A stretch of DNA of 64,000 nucleotides from Streptomyces altiplanensis (GTDB lineage: Bacteria > Actinomycetota > Actinomycetes > Streptomycetales > Streptomycetaceae). The stretch is taken from NCBI GenBank assembly GCA_003719395.1, contig RHMC01000002.1, positions 62,001 to 126,000 of the forward strand, given 5' to 3'. Both the position numbers and the translations under genes were made by a program. The notes beneath the pieces are model-generated. The model was not told where the DNA came from, searched no databases, and was given only the letters and a program-made list of their open reading frames with translations. Positions 38,487 through 46,639 of the stretch are shown here, one piece after another; the first letter of the stretch is position 1, and every line of letters begins with the position of its first letter.

Positions 38487-38822
38487 TCAGGGGCTGGTGA
38501 TCCATCGCAGGACGGCACTGACGGTGATGTCGTCGAGCATGCTGAGGACGTGGATGGCTTCGAGGTCGCCGGGGAGCGGCGCGATCCCGCTGGTGGTCAG
38601 GGCGGCGTGAAGGTCCAGGCGGCGCTTGTCGGCGGCGCTCGGGGTGAAGGGCGGTCGCCGCTGGAGGTCCGGGACGGGCAGGAAGCAGCCCTCGGCCCCG
38701 TCGACGGCCCCCGCGGCGCCCTGCTGGTCGAGGTCCTGCAGACCGGGGAAGCGGTACGGGTCGAGCGCCCACTGCGGCGTCCTGACCGGAACTGCGGAAG
38801 CCTCTGCGCCCTTGCCGTCCAT
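38487..38822 (-). CDS. Hypothetical protein, 111 aa
   Basis: Starts MDGKGAEASAVPVRTPQWAL with an excellent AGGAGG five bases upstream. It contains LDPYRFPGLQDLDQQGAAGA and PSAADKRRLDLHAALTTSGI, ending LHAALTTSGIAPLPGDLEAI and VLSMLDDITVSAVLRWITSP. Mostly helical at the C-terminus, no membrane segment. I do not recognise a named family. Ribosome site, codon bias and clear start make it a convincing gene. Confidence 0.65.
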   Translation of the reverse strand: MDGKGAEASAVPVRTPQWALDPYRFPGLQDLDQQGAAGAVDGAEGCFLPVPDLQRRPPFTPSAADKRRLDLHAALTTSGIAPLPGDLEAIHVLSMLDDITVSAVLRWITSP

Positions 38823-38994
38823 CGGAACCTCCTGGGTGTCGTCACTGACCGACAGGACTCCCGCGGGACGACGCCCGGTTGCGCGCGGGACCGCCTGCCA
38901 CCCGAATGCCGCCAATAGCATCTCGTCACCATGCAGGACAAGCAGCCCCGTGCGGAGCCCGGCCCGGATGAGGCCCTACATTCTTTCCAAGATA

Positions 38995-39011
38995 CGGAAT
39001 ATATTTTCCGT
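38995..39011. promoter_or_regulatory. AT-rich inverted repeat before the MIP-channel gene
   Basis: ACGGAA-ATATT-TTCCGT, an exact inverted repeat with an AT centre that stands out in this GC-rich DNA. It lies about 30 bases before the MIP start, so an operator or promoter element is plausible. Confidence 0.45.
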
Positions 39012-39040
39012 TGCACTGCATCCGGGGGAGGAATCGCACC

Positions 39041-39798
39041 ATGGACATCGAGAAGGCACTGCCACACGCCGGGCGGCCGCCGAACTGGTGGGGACCGCGG
39101 CCCTGGTGACCGTCGTCATCGGTTCCGGCATCCAGGCCACCGGGCTCAGCCAGGACGCCGGAGTCCGGCTCCTGGCCAACGCACTGGCCTCGGCGATCGG
39201 ACTCGGCCTGCTGATCGTCCTGTTCGGTCCGGTCTCCGGGGCTCACCTCAACCCGGTGATCACACTGTTCACGTGGTGGTCCCGGCGGCGCGACAGGACC
39301 GGCTTCAGCGGCCGGGAGGCCGGCGTCTACATCACCGCGCAGCTCACCGGGGCCGTCGCAGGAGCTCTGCTCGCCGAAGTGATGTTCGGCAGGCCCCCCG
39401 GCGTCTGGTCCACCCAAGTGCGGTCCGCCGGCCACTTGCTGCTCGGCGAAACGGTCGCCACGGCCGGACTGGTGCTGCTGGTGTACGGACTGGACCGCAC
39501 GGGCCGCGCGCAGTTCGCCCCGGTGGCAGTCGCCTCGTACATCGCCGCAGCGATTTGGTTCACCTCGTCGGGGTCCTTCGCGAATCCCGCGGCGACGGTC
39601 GGCCGCTCGCTCACGGACTCCCTCACCGGCATCGCCCCCGCGTCGCTCCCCGGCTTCATCGGCGCACAGCTCCTCGGCGGCCTCCTCGGCACCGTCCTGG
39701 CGACTGTTCTGTACGGGCCGCCCCCGGCTCGCCCACTGCCCTCCGGCCTGGTGCTGAGCGACGGCTCGCGAGGCCGGATCTTCTCCCGCCGTGCGTGA
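39041..39798 (+). CDS. MIP/aquaporin-family channel, N-terminal frameshift
   Basis: A channel protein of about 252 residues. The ATG at 39041 (MDIEKALP) follows a GGGGGAGG ribosome site. After about eight codons the frame changes, near 39065, to RRAAAELVGTAALVTVVIGS. The first half-helix is SGAHLNPVITLFTWW and the second GSFANPAATVGRSLTDSL, giving both NPx boxes (NPV, NPA). Six helices are evident. In Streptomyces such channels often accompany arsenic genes and pass water, glycerol or arsenite; no ars gene is adjacent here, though an ArsR-type regulator lies 5 kb away. Confidence 0.85.
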
Positions 39799-39872
39799 CG
39801 CGTCCTGACGGACCGCCCGGCCGCGAGCGGACACGGCGCCGGCCGGGACGCACGTACTGACGCGGCGGCTCG

Positions 39873-40208
39873 TCAGCCGTCCCCGAGCGCCCCTTCCCGG
39901 CACGTGAACGCCTCGTCACTGTGCGACAGCCTCAAGAGGCGGGCCAAGAAGTCCGGCACTGCGGACAGGACCAGGTCGGCGTCGTCCGCCCTGGCCGTAC
40001 GGGCGGCGCTCAGCAGCGCGCTCAGTCCGGCGCAGTCACAGAACCGCAGGGCCGACAGGTCCACGGTTACGTGCCTGTACGCGGCCAGCGCACTGTGCAG
40101 GGCGGCACGGACCTCCGGGGCGGTCTCGACATCGAGGTCTCCGGCCACGGTCACCCGGCAGCCGCCGGGCCCGGCGGGACGGACCGCAACGTTGATCATT
40201 TCGAGCAC
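39873..40208 (-). CDS. STAS-domain protein (anti-sigma-factor antagonist-like)
   Basis: A 111-residue STAS protein. The GTG at 40208 after AGGGGG, or the ATG at 40199 (MINVAVRPAGPGG), begins it. Core strands are CRVTVAGDLDVETAPEVRAA and HVTVDLSALRFCDCAGLSAL. In SpoIIAA/RsbV/BldG-type proteins the phosphorylated serine directly follows the Asp of this loop (D-S-S/T-G). Here the loop is D-C-A-G, so neither hydroxyl is present and kinase-controlled switching is unlikely. It may be a constitutively active antagonist or a signalling adaptor. No sigma factor or anti-sigma factor gene is nearby. Confidence 0.85.
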   Translation of the reverse strand: MLEMINVAVRPAGPGGCRVTVAGDLDVETAPEVRAALHSALAAYRHVTVDLSALRFCDCAGLSALLSAARTARADDADLVLSAVPDFLARLLRLSHSDEAFTCREGALGDG

Positions 40209-40377
40209 TGGGCGCCCCCTCGTGTGGTGATGCGCCTGCACTTCCAAGGGAACGCCCGAGCGAACGCGCTGTCCACCATCGGCGGAGCAACCGTCCGGGT
40301 CCGGTCTCGTTGAGCGGGCAGGGCGGGTACTCCTGTGCGTTCCCCGGCGGTGACCGGTGGTGAAGGGACGGGTCCTG

Positions 40378-41008
40378 ATGGCTCAGCCGGTGACAGAACC
40401 CCAGCGGGCGGCTCAGCGCCGCGTCATCGGGGCCGTACGGACCTCAAGCGTGCTGACCGGTGGCGGGCTGGCGATGTGGCGGGAGCACGACGCCGGGGAG
40501 TGGACGGAGAGCGCGGCCGGACTGTCGCAGGACTTGGACATCCTCGGCGTACCGCACGAGATCGTGGTGGCCTTCCGGCCACCACGGGGGCGTGAACCGC
40601 GGTGGCGCGAGGGACGGGAAGTACGGGTCGCCTTCACCGAGCTGCGACGGCTGGTGCGGTGGGTGCCCTCGCTCCAGCAGCCGATCGACGAACTGCCCGC
40701 CCAGGCGCCGGGATTCACCTTCGCCTACCGCGAGCCGCGGGAGACGGGGACGGCCGTGCTGACGTTCTCCTCGTTCGCTGCGGAATGGCCCGCCTGGACC
40801 GTGATCCAGGCCGCGGCGATGGGCCTGCTGTGCGCGCGGTGCGGCTTCGACCTGCGTACGCGCGGGGCCGGCCGGCGGCCGGCGTACAACATCCCCGGGC
40901 AGGCCGGGACGCGGCGTCTGGTGTGCGGCACGACGCGACGGAGGACGCGCGGACCTGGAACGCCTGGGGCGCGGAAAGGACCGGTGGACGGTCTTCGAAG
41001 GGGCCTGA
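40378..41008 (+). CDS. Hypothetical protein, frameshifted near the 3-prime end
   Basis: Starts MAQPVTEPQRAAQRRVIGAV. Recognisable but unnamed segments are MWREHDAGEWTESAAGLSQD, LDILGVPHEIVVAFRPPRGR and FTELRRLVRWVPSLQQPIDE. Two frame shifts, near 40925 and 40975, recover a natural-looking end, DARTWNAWGAER and RWTVFEGA with a stop at 41008. Length about 210 residues, soluble, Trp-rich. No family is recognised. Confidence 0.5.
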
Positions 41009-41133
41009 GAGCGGTCTGCCGGCCCTCGGCGTTCCGTCACGCGCGTGGGTGCCGGACACCGGCCCGGCAGCCCGCGGGATCTGCGGGAAACCGTCGGCAG
41101 GCAGCCGTCCACCGACGTGGCTAGGGTGGAAAT

Positions 41134-41415
41134 GTGAACGGCTACGCTGCGGTATTCGAGGTCACCCTCACCGCTCAGCGGTCCCTCGGCGGTATGGGCG
41201 CAGTGGAAGACATCGGCATCCTGCACGCTGCCGAGACCGACGCGAGCGGCCGGGCACCGGAACGGCAGACTCTGTGCGGCCTGGACACCACGAACATGCA
41301 GCCGGCGCCGCTCGACCAGCCGGCCACTCCGTGGGACACCTGGATGCCGCCTCTCCCCGGCCCCGCGGAGGCCTGCCGGGAGTGTGACCGGCTGGCCTCC
41401 GCGCCGCGCCCCTGA
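41134..41415 (+). CDS. Small hypothetical protein with Cys pair
   Basis: A 93-residue protein from a GTG start. It opens MNGYAAVFEVTLTAQRSLGG and ends in AEACRECDRLA, where C-x-x-C and the earlier Cys of TLCGLDTT might bind a metal or form a disulfide. It resembles small actinobacterial proteins of unknown role. The ribosome site is weak. Confidence 0.5.
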   Translation: MNGYAAVFEVTLTAQRSLGGMGAVEDIGILHAAETDASGRAPERQTLCGLDTTNMQPAPLDQPATPWDTWMPPLPGPAEACRECDRLASAPRP

Positions 41416-41526
41416 GACTCGGCCCGCCCGTGCCCGGCGTCCGCCGTGCATGTGTCCGCATATTCGAAAAATCGCCCGAGGTCTACGCGCTCGGACGAGA
41501 ACATCGTGCGAGACGAGGAGATACCC

Positions 41527-41802
41527 ATGGGCATCATCGCCTGGATCGTCATCGGACTGCTCGCCGGTCTCATCGCCAAAGCACTGCTGCCGGGCAAGGA
41601 CCCCGGGGGCTTCATCATCACCATACTCATCGGCATAGCCGGCGGACTGCTGGGCGGCTGGCTCGGCAAGGTGATCTTCGGCGTCGACTCCATCGACGGT
41701 TTCTTCGAGCTGTCGACGTGGATCGCGGCCATCGTCGGATCGCTCATCCTCCTGGTGCTGTACCGCTTGGTCACAGGGGGCCGGAACCGGTCGCGCGCCT
41801 GA
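41527..41802 (+). CDS. GlsB/YeaQ/YmgE-family stress membrane protein
   Basis: A 91-residue transglycosylase-associated-type membrane protein with three glycine-rich helices: MGIIAWIVIGLLAGLIAKAL, GGFIITILIGIAGGLLGGWL and WIAAIVGSLILLVLYRLVTG. The G-x-I-x-W-I-x-x-G-x-x-A-G start is the family signature. GAGGAG lies six bases before the ATG. Usually induced by general stress; biochemical role is unclear. Confidence 0.88.
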   Translation: MGIIAWIVIGLLAGLIAKALLPGKDPGGFIITILIGIAGGLLGGWLGKVIFGVDSIDGFFELSTWIAAIVGSLILLVLYRLVTGGRNRSRA

Positions 41803-41877
41803 TCCCTCACGCGCCCGATCCGTCCGGCCCGTCCGGCCCGCCCGGCCCGGAAGGACTCCACCACCGAACCACTCCGG

Positions 41878-42305
41878 CTACAGCTCGTCGCCGTCTTCCG
41901 GGGAGTCGATGTGCATCGCGGCTTCCTCGGCCGGTCCCGCGGCGCCGTCCATGCCGACGTCCTGACCCGGTACGCCGGTGTCGTACTGCGGCGCCGCCCT
42001 CTCCAAGGGCTCGCCCTCGCCCCCGGGCAGGTCACCGATCTGGTCGCCCACCGGCGGCTGCACGTCGGGCACTTCCTCCGCCAGCCGCTGGTCGAGGGTT
42101 TCACCCTCGCGCTGCTCCTCGCCCGTGGTGCCGTGCTTGGTGGCCGCCATCGGCCGGTCGGGCGGGGAGTACCCCTCGACCTGCACCTGGTCGCCTCCCG
42201 CTCTCCGAGAGCGTTCTCCATGTCGAGATCGTCGGTCGGCCGGTCGTCCGCACCTGAATTCGCGGGTTGGTAGACGTCGTCGCCTCGTGCTGTTTCGTCG
42301 GACAT
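41878..42305 (-). CDS. DUF5709-family protein, frameshifted
   Basis: An acidic, disordered stress-type protein. It opens MSDETARGDDVYQPANSGAD, then DRPTDDLDMENALGERE. A frame shift near 42205 leads to EGYSPPDRPMAATKHGTTGE, EQREGETLDQRLAEEVPDVQ and GDQIGDLPGGEGEPLE, which is the typical DUF5709 middle. It ends DGAAGPAEEAAMHIDSPEDG. Compared with usual members (about 150 residues) a short piece before the end seems missing. Function unknown. Confidence 0.75.
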
Positions 42306-42488
42306 TCGTCGATTCCTCATCTTGCGAAAGCGTTCCCGGAAAAGCCGGCACACAGGGCAGCGGGTCGAGCGCCCCTCGGAGCCGGCGTGCTTCTCCGCGT
42401 ACCCGGCCGGATACACAACACACCGTATTTCTCGCATTTCTCACCGGGCGGCGCTCGAAGCCCGGCGCTCTCGTGCGCCGGCGGCCAC

Positions 42489-43450
42489 CTACGTATTTCC
42501 GCGCGGTGGAAGCCCACTGCGCTTCCTCCAGCGTCCACAGCCGCGCTTCCAGCCCGGGGGCACCGGATCGCGTTGCTTGAGGACCCACGGCAGGCCCGCG
42601 GCGGCGTGGGCGAAAGCCCGCAGGGACGCCACGTCACGCGGGACTGTCCGCAGCAGGTAGCCGGTGCGGCGCAGGGCCGGGACCAACGGGCGGCGCAGCC
42701 AGGTGAACCACAGCGTGTCGCGCAGCCCCACGATCCGCCGCGCCGTACTGTCCCGCGCCGTCGACGCGGCATGGTGGATCGTGAGCGCCGGGACGTAACT
42801 CAGCCACCAGCCCCGCCGCAGCAGGTCGGTGGCCGGCAGTTCCTCTTCGCCGCCGAACCACGGGCCCGGGTGGAATCCGCCCACCGCGCGGAAGGCGTCC
42901 GTACGCATCACGGTCGCGGCGGCGAGGAACGAGCCCGGGGCGGGCCCCGGCAGCCATGCGGGGCCGGACAGCGGTGAATCGCGCAGGTCGGCGACGATGG
43001 GGTCTTCCTCGCCCGACGGCTCGACGACGATCCTGGCCGCGACCGCGGCCAGAAGCGGCCGTGCGTCGAGGACGTCTGCCGCGTGCCGCAGCGATCCCGG
43101 TTCCCACCACGTGTCGTCGTCGCAGAAGGCGACACAGGGAGTACGCACGTGGCGCACCGCCGGACTGCGGCCCAGCGCGCCCGGATTGCGCCCCGGCCGC
43201 AACAGCACGGCTTCGGGGAATCGCCGGCGACGGCTTCGGCCGTGCCGTCGCCCGACGCGTTGTCCGTGACCATCACCAGCGGCCGCTCCGGCAGCTCGCG
43301 CAGCATCCCCAGTGTCCGGAGAAGCTCGGCGCAGCGGTCCTTGGTGATCACCACGACGGTGGTACGGCCGTCCGGGGCGCTCTGGACCGCCCGGCCCGGG
43401 GCGGGCGTCTCGAGAGGACGTTCCGGCATCCCTGCTGCTCCCTTGCTCAT
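42489..43450 (-). CDS. Family-2 glycosyltransferase, frameshifted
   Basis: About 320 residues. It opens MSKGAAGMPERPLETPAPGR, then RTTVVVITKDRCAELLRTLG and VTDNASGDGTAEAV, the nucleotide-sugar fold with the first Asp motif. A shift near 43225 leads to VLLRPGRNPGALGRSPAVRH and VAFCDDDTWWEPGSL (the DxD-like metal site), then GGFHPGPWFGGEEELPATDL (ED/EE acceptor motif). A further shift near 42555 would end it as ARLWTLEEAQWASTARKYVG. No clear membrane helix, so a soluble or peripheral enzyme. Acceptor unknown. Confidence 0.8.
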
Positions 43451-43501
43451 CCGGGTGCCTCGGCGGCGGCGTGGTGGTGGGCGGACGTTGTCCGCGGTCG
43501 G

Positions 43502-43681
43502 TCAGCTGATGACGTGCGACGGGTACGGGGCGAGGCCATGGCATACGGAGCAGCCGGAGCCGCTCCGGAACTGCCCGTCCGTACCGGGTGTCGCCCCGGT
43601 CCACCTGGCCGGCCATGCCTCGTCCGGCCCGCACGGTGTGCGGCTGTCCCATGGCCCGGCGGTCCGGTCCTTGAGCTCCAT
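43502..43681 (-). CDS. Short ORF, possible gene fragment
   Basis: Fifty-nine codons, MELKDRTAGPWDSRTPCGPD, then EAWPARWTGATPGTDGQFRS and a Cys-containing end. The start resembles the N-terminus of actinobacterial molybdopterin oxidoreductases (D-R-x-A-x-x-W-G-x-R-T-P-Y-G), but the rest does not continue it. It is probably a fragment or chance. The rest of 43451-43925 holds no other recognisable gene. Confidence 0.25.
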   Translation of the reverse strand: MELKDRTAGPWDSRTPCGPDEAWPARWTGATPGTDGQFRSGSGCSVCHGLAPYPSHVIS

Positions 43682-43925
43682 CGTCCGTCCGCTCCCCGGA
43701 TCTCGCAGTGAAGTACCGGTGTCCCGTTCCCCTGCTGCCCGGAGCCATGCGGACCGCATCATGGCCCGGGGCCCGCCCGGTCGCCCGCCCGCCCCGCCGC
43801 CGTCGACGTGGTGATGGCTCACTCGGGGCGATCGGCGACTGCTGCCCCGTCTCCCGGCTGCCGACTCCCGGCTGTGGAAGATCCCTGCCCTGGCCAACCA
43901 ACATCACCGTACTTACGGTCGAGAA

Positions 43926-44374
43926 ATGAACCTTCGCACAGCTGCGGCCGCCCTGGTACTGGCTGTCGCCGCCTCCGCACAGCTGTCCGGCGTTTCGCAG
44001 GCGCAGGTCGACCTCGACTGTCGCGACTTCGCTTTCCAGGAAGAGGCACAGGCCGAGTTCGACCGGGACCCGAGCGATCCGAACCGGCTGGACGAGGACC
44101 AGGGGCAGGACGACGGCATAGCCTGCGAGGCCCTGCCCAGCAGGGACAGCGTCGGCACGGCCACCACCGCACCCCTTCCTCCCACGGCACCCGGGCAGGT
44201 GACCGCGGCCCCGACCCCGACCCGCGGGGTCGACGCCGGCACCGGCGGTGCCGCGGGTGGCAGCGGCGGCGCGAGACCGCGTACGGCCTCGGCCTGACAG
44301 CCGGAGCCGCCGCTCTGACCGCGGCTTGCGTAGTGGCCAGGCGCCGCAGGCACGCCAAGCGGCCGGCAAAGTAG
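43926..44374 (+). CDS. Secreted excalibur-domain protein with C-terminal membrane anchor, one frameshift
   Basis: About 148 residues. The signal peptide MNLRTAAAALVLAVAASAQL ends near SQAQ. The excalibur calcium-binding domain reads DLDCRDFAFQEEAQAEFDRD and ends in the EF-hand-like loop DEDQGQDDGIACE, with its Cys pair. A Thr/Pro/Gly linker follows. After a shift near 44270, ETAYGLGLTAGAAALTAACV and VARRRRHAKRP form a single helix plus positive stop-transfer tail. The protein would thus be displayed at the cell surface. Confidence 0.8.
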
Positions 44375-44483
44375 CCGCCACCGGCCCGCCGTCACGGACG
44401 ACGGCGGGCCCGCCGTCCATGGGCCCGTCCGGGCCCGGCGCGGCCCGGACGGCGGAATGGAGCAGTTCGGCCCACGGCCGCCA

Positions 44484-44690
44484 CTACCGCGGGGGCCGCC
44501 CGTTCCGGCCCGGGAATGCCCGTGCCCGTTCCGCGAGCAGCGACATGGCGGCCGGCAGCAGTACGCCTCGTACGACGGTCGCGTCGACGAGGACGGCCAC
44601 GGCCATTCCCGTACCCAGCACCTTGTACTCGATGGCGGACAGCGTCACGAAGACAGGGAGCCGGAGGGCGGCGATGCCGTGGCGGACGCC
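44484..44690 (-). pseudogene. MMPL-type transporter, C-terminal remnant
   Basis: Reading leftward, HGIAALRLPVFVTLSAIEYK, then VLGTGMAVAVLVDATVVRGV and LLPAAMSLLAERAR match the last two helices and tail of actinobacterial MMPL/RND transporters (K-x-x-G-x-G-x-A-x-A-V-x-x-D-A-T-x-V-R is highly conserved). The other ten helices (about 600 residues) are absent: upstream DNA encodes the ArsR gene. The typical order in Streptomyces, a regulator before MMPL, is preserved, so this looks like a large internal deletion. Confidence 0.7.
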
Positions 44691-45148
44691 GGGACCGGCT
44701 TGATCCCGGCCGGCACGAGCTGCTCTCCTCTGCGGGGAGAAGCGTTCCGGTGAAGGCTCGCCCGCAGGCGAGTCGGTGCGGCTTTTTTCCTTGCTGGGAC
44801 GTCGAGTTGCCGCTCGACGTCCCTGGAGAGGCCCTTCTCGTCGCTCAGGGTCCGTACCGCGGTGACGATGCCCTCCGGAGTCGGACGGGCCTCGAAGGGG
44901 CGCACCTCGTAGAACTTCATCGCTTTTCCGTCGTCCGACAGCTCCAGCCGCGACGACACCAGGCCGGCCGCTTCCAGCTTCTTCGGGTGGACCTGAAGAA
45001 GCGCACGGCTGATGCCCAGCTCGCGCGCGAGTCCGCTGACGTAGTTGCGCCCGCCTGCGAGGGCGGCGACGACCCGCAGCCGGTGCGGGTCGGGGAGCGT
45101 CGCGAGCACCCGTACCAGGTCGTCACCGGTCGCTGCCGGGCCGGTCAT
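44645..45148 (-). CDS. ArsR-family transcriptional regulator
   Basis: A winged-helix regulator starting MTGPAATGDDLVRVLATLPD. The HTH is HRLRVVAALAGGRNYVSGLA and RELGISRALLQVHPKKLEAA; the wing is LVSSRLELSDDGKAMKFYEV. No Cys metal ligands are seen in the recognition helix, so it is not a classic arsenic sensor. After about residue 120 (DEKGLSRDVERQLDVPARKK) the sequence becomes low-complexity and runs into the MMPL remnant, so the end has probably been disturbed by the same deletion. Confidence 0.8.
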   Translation of the reverse strand: MTGPAATGDDLVRVLATLPDPHRLRVVAALAGGRNYVSGLARELGISRALLQVHPKKLEAAGLVSSRLELSDDGKAMKFYEVRPFEARPTPEGIVTAVRTLSDEKGLSRDVERQLDVPARKKAAPTRLRASLHRNASPRRGEQLVPAGIKPVPASATASPPSGSLSS

Positions 45149-45321
45149 TGCCGCGTCCTGCACATGCAAGGAAAGCTGAGCAGGTGCCACATGAGTGCGT
45201 GCGTTTCCGGGCAACTCCCGCTGGGCGCTTCATGGCCGGCGGCCCCACAACGTGACCGGCCGGTGGCCTCGCGCACGCCTGGAGCGTGGGGGCAGCCACC
45301 GGCGGTGTTCACGCAAGGGCG

Positions 45322-45513
45322 CTACTGCGGGGGGTAGATGTCCCCGCCGCCCATGCTGCTCGCCTGCTCGCTCTGTTCCTTGAGACGGCGGGCCTTGTCC
45401 TTCAGCCGCTGACGCTGCTCCGGGTCAGTGGCACGCTCCGCGGCCTGCTCCACTTCCTGCGCCATCTGACGCAGCTGCTGGGCACGACCGCCGGACTCAC
45501 CTGCAACGCTCAT
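45322..45513 (-). CDS. DUF6381-type small helical protein
   Basis: A 63-residue protein, almost entirely one amphipathic coiled helix: MSVAGESGGRAQQLRQMAQE, VEQAAERATDPEQRQRLKDK, ARRLKEQSEQASSMGGG. The ribosome site GAGGAG is placed well before the ATG at 45513. Composition and length match small actinobacterial DUF6381 proteins. Function unknown. Confidence 0.75.
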   Translation of the reverse strand: MSVAGESGGRAQQLRQMAQEVEQAAERATDPEQRQRLKDKARRLKEQSEQASSMGGGDIYPPQ

Positions 45514-45730
45514 GATCACTCCTCGGGTGAAGGGAAGAGCGGGCGGCACTAGCGAAGCAGGACGCGCGCACCGGCGCATTCCGAACGGTCACCCACCGCT
45601 ATCCGCGCAGGCCAGGGGCGGGAACTCCCAAGGAGCCCGGTGAAGAGAACCGCGCCGGCACATCCGTGCGCCGCGGGCGGGGGGAGAGGCTTCCGTGGCC
45701 CACGTCCGGAGTCCGTGGGCCACGTGCCGG

Positions 45731-45806
45731 TGGCAGGGGCGGCAGGGGTCGAACCTGCGGCATCCGGTTTTGGAGACCGGCGCTCTGGCCTCTGAGCTAC
45801 GCCCCT
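45731..45806 (-). tRNA. tRNA-Trp (CCA anticodon)
   Basis: On the complementary strand AGGGGCG pairs with CGCCCCT as acceptor stem, followed by GCCA, so CCA is encoded. The D-arm is GCTCAGAGGCCAGAGC. The anticodon stem CCGGT/ACCGG encloses loop CTCCAAA, with CCA as anticodon. The T-arm contains GGTTCGAA. All four stems form. No attachment site or integrase is next to it. Confidence 0.95.
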
Positions 45807-45969
45807 TCGACGAGCATCAGCTTCGCACTGCCGAGGCGAGAGAGGCGAGTCATTTTCCCGTGTCCTGCACTCGTCTTGACGGGTGGTCACCCGATCGCAG
45901 GAAGCCGGGGTACGAGCGCCCGCCCCGGCGTCCGCGCCGGGGGCTGCCGACGCGCCTACGGTGGTGTAC

Positions 45970-46473
45970 GTGCGCCTGCTGCTGACCTCCGACACCCATC
46001 TGCCCACACGCGCCCGGGAGCTGCCCGCCGAGCTCCTCGCGCGGGCGCAGGAAGCCGACGTCGTGATCCATGCCGGCGACTGGGTGGACACGGCCGCCCT
46101 CGACCTGCTCGACGCGCACGCACGGCTCCTCATCGGGGTGTACGGCAACAACGACGGTCCCGATCTGCGGGCGCGGCTGCCCGAAGTGGCGCGGGCCGAG
46201 CTCGGCGGGCTGCGCTTCGGCGTCGTGCACGAGACCGGAGCCGCCCGGGGGCGGGAGCTCAGGTGTGCGGAGCGCTTCCCCGATCTGGACGTTCTGGTCT
46301 TCGGCCACAGCCACATTCCGTGGGACACGACCGCTCCCGGCGGGCTGCGGCTGCTGAACCCGGGCTCACCGACCGACCGGCGGCGACAGCCCCACTGCAC
46401 CTGCATGACCGCTGTCGCCGAGGACGGACGGCTGAGCGAGGTCCGCCTGCACCGTCTCCCCCGCCGCCGCTGA
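45970..46473 (+). CDS. Metallophosphoesterase (YfcE/MJ0936-type)
   Basis: About 167 residues. Dinuclear-metal motifs are all present in order: LLLTSDTHLP (D-x-H), HAGDWVD (GD), GVYGNNDGPD (GNxD), FGVVHETG (H), LVFGHSHIPW (GHxH). LRLLNPGSPTDRRR is the usual end signature. The start is set at GTG 45970 because the first strand begins at once (VRLLLTSDTHLP); a GTG at 45961 or upstream ATG would add an unneeded tail. Likely a phosphodiesterase or phosphatase of cyclic or bis-phosphorylated substrates. Unbroken. Confidence 0.88.
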   Translation: MRLLLTSDTHLPTRARELPAELLARAQEADVVIHAGDWVDTAALDLLDAHARLLIGVYGNNDGPDLRARLPEVARAELGGLRFGVVHETGAARGRELRCAERFPDLDVLVFGHSHIPWDTTAPGGLRLLNPGSPTDRRRQPHCTCMTAVAEDGRLSEVRLHRLPRRR

Positions 46474-46639
46474 CGTCCCGAGCTGCGTCGTGGCCCCCGC
46501 TGCCGCGTCCGCCGCCACCGGACCGCCCGGCCACCCCCTTCCGCGGGCGTGGCGCTCGCAGGCACAGGCGTTTCCTGCCGTTACGTTCCTTCCGGCAGGC
46601 GGGATGAAGCCTGGAACGCCACACCGGACGAGAGACACG

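Noticed and set aside
45731..45806. tRNA-Trp as an integration site for a mobile element
   Set aside because: No integrase, excisionase or direct repeat of the tRNA 3-prime end was seen on either side.
45549..46565. Long open frame on the minus strand crossing the tRNA and phosphoesterase
   Set aside because: It overlaps a clear tRNA gene and a well-supported enzyme on the other strand; typical shadow of GC-rich coding DNA.
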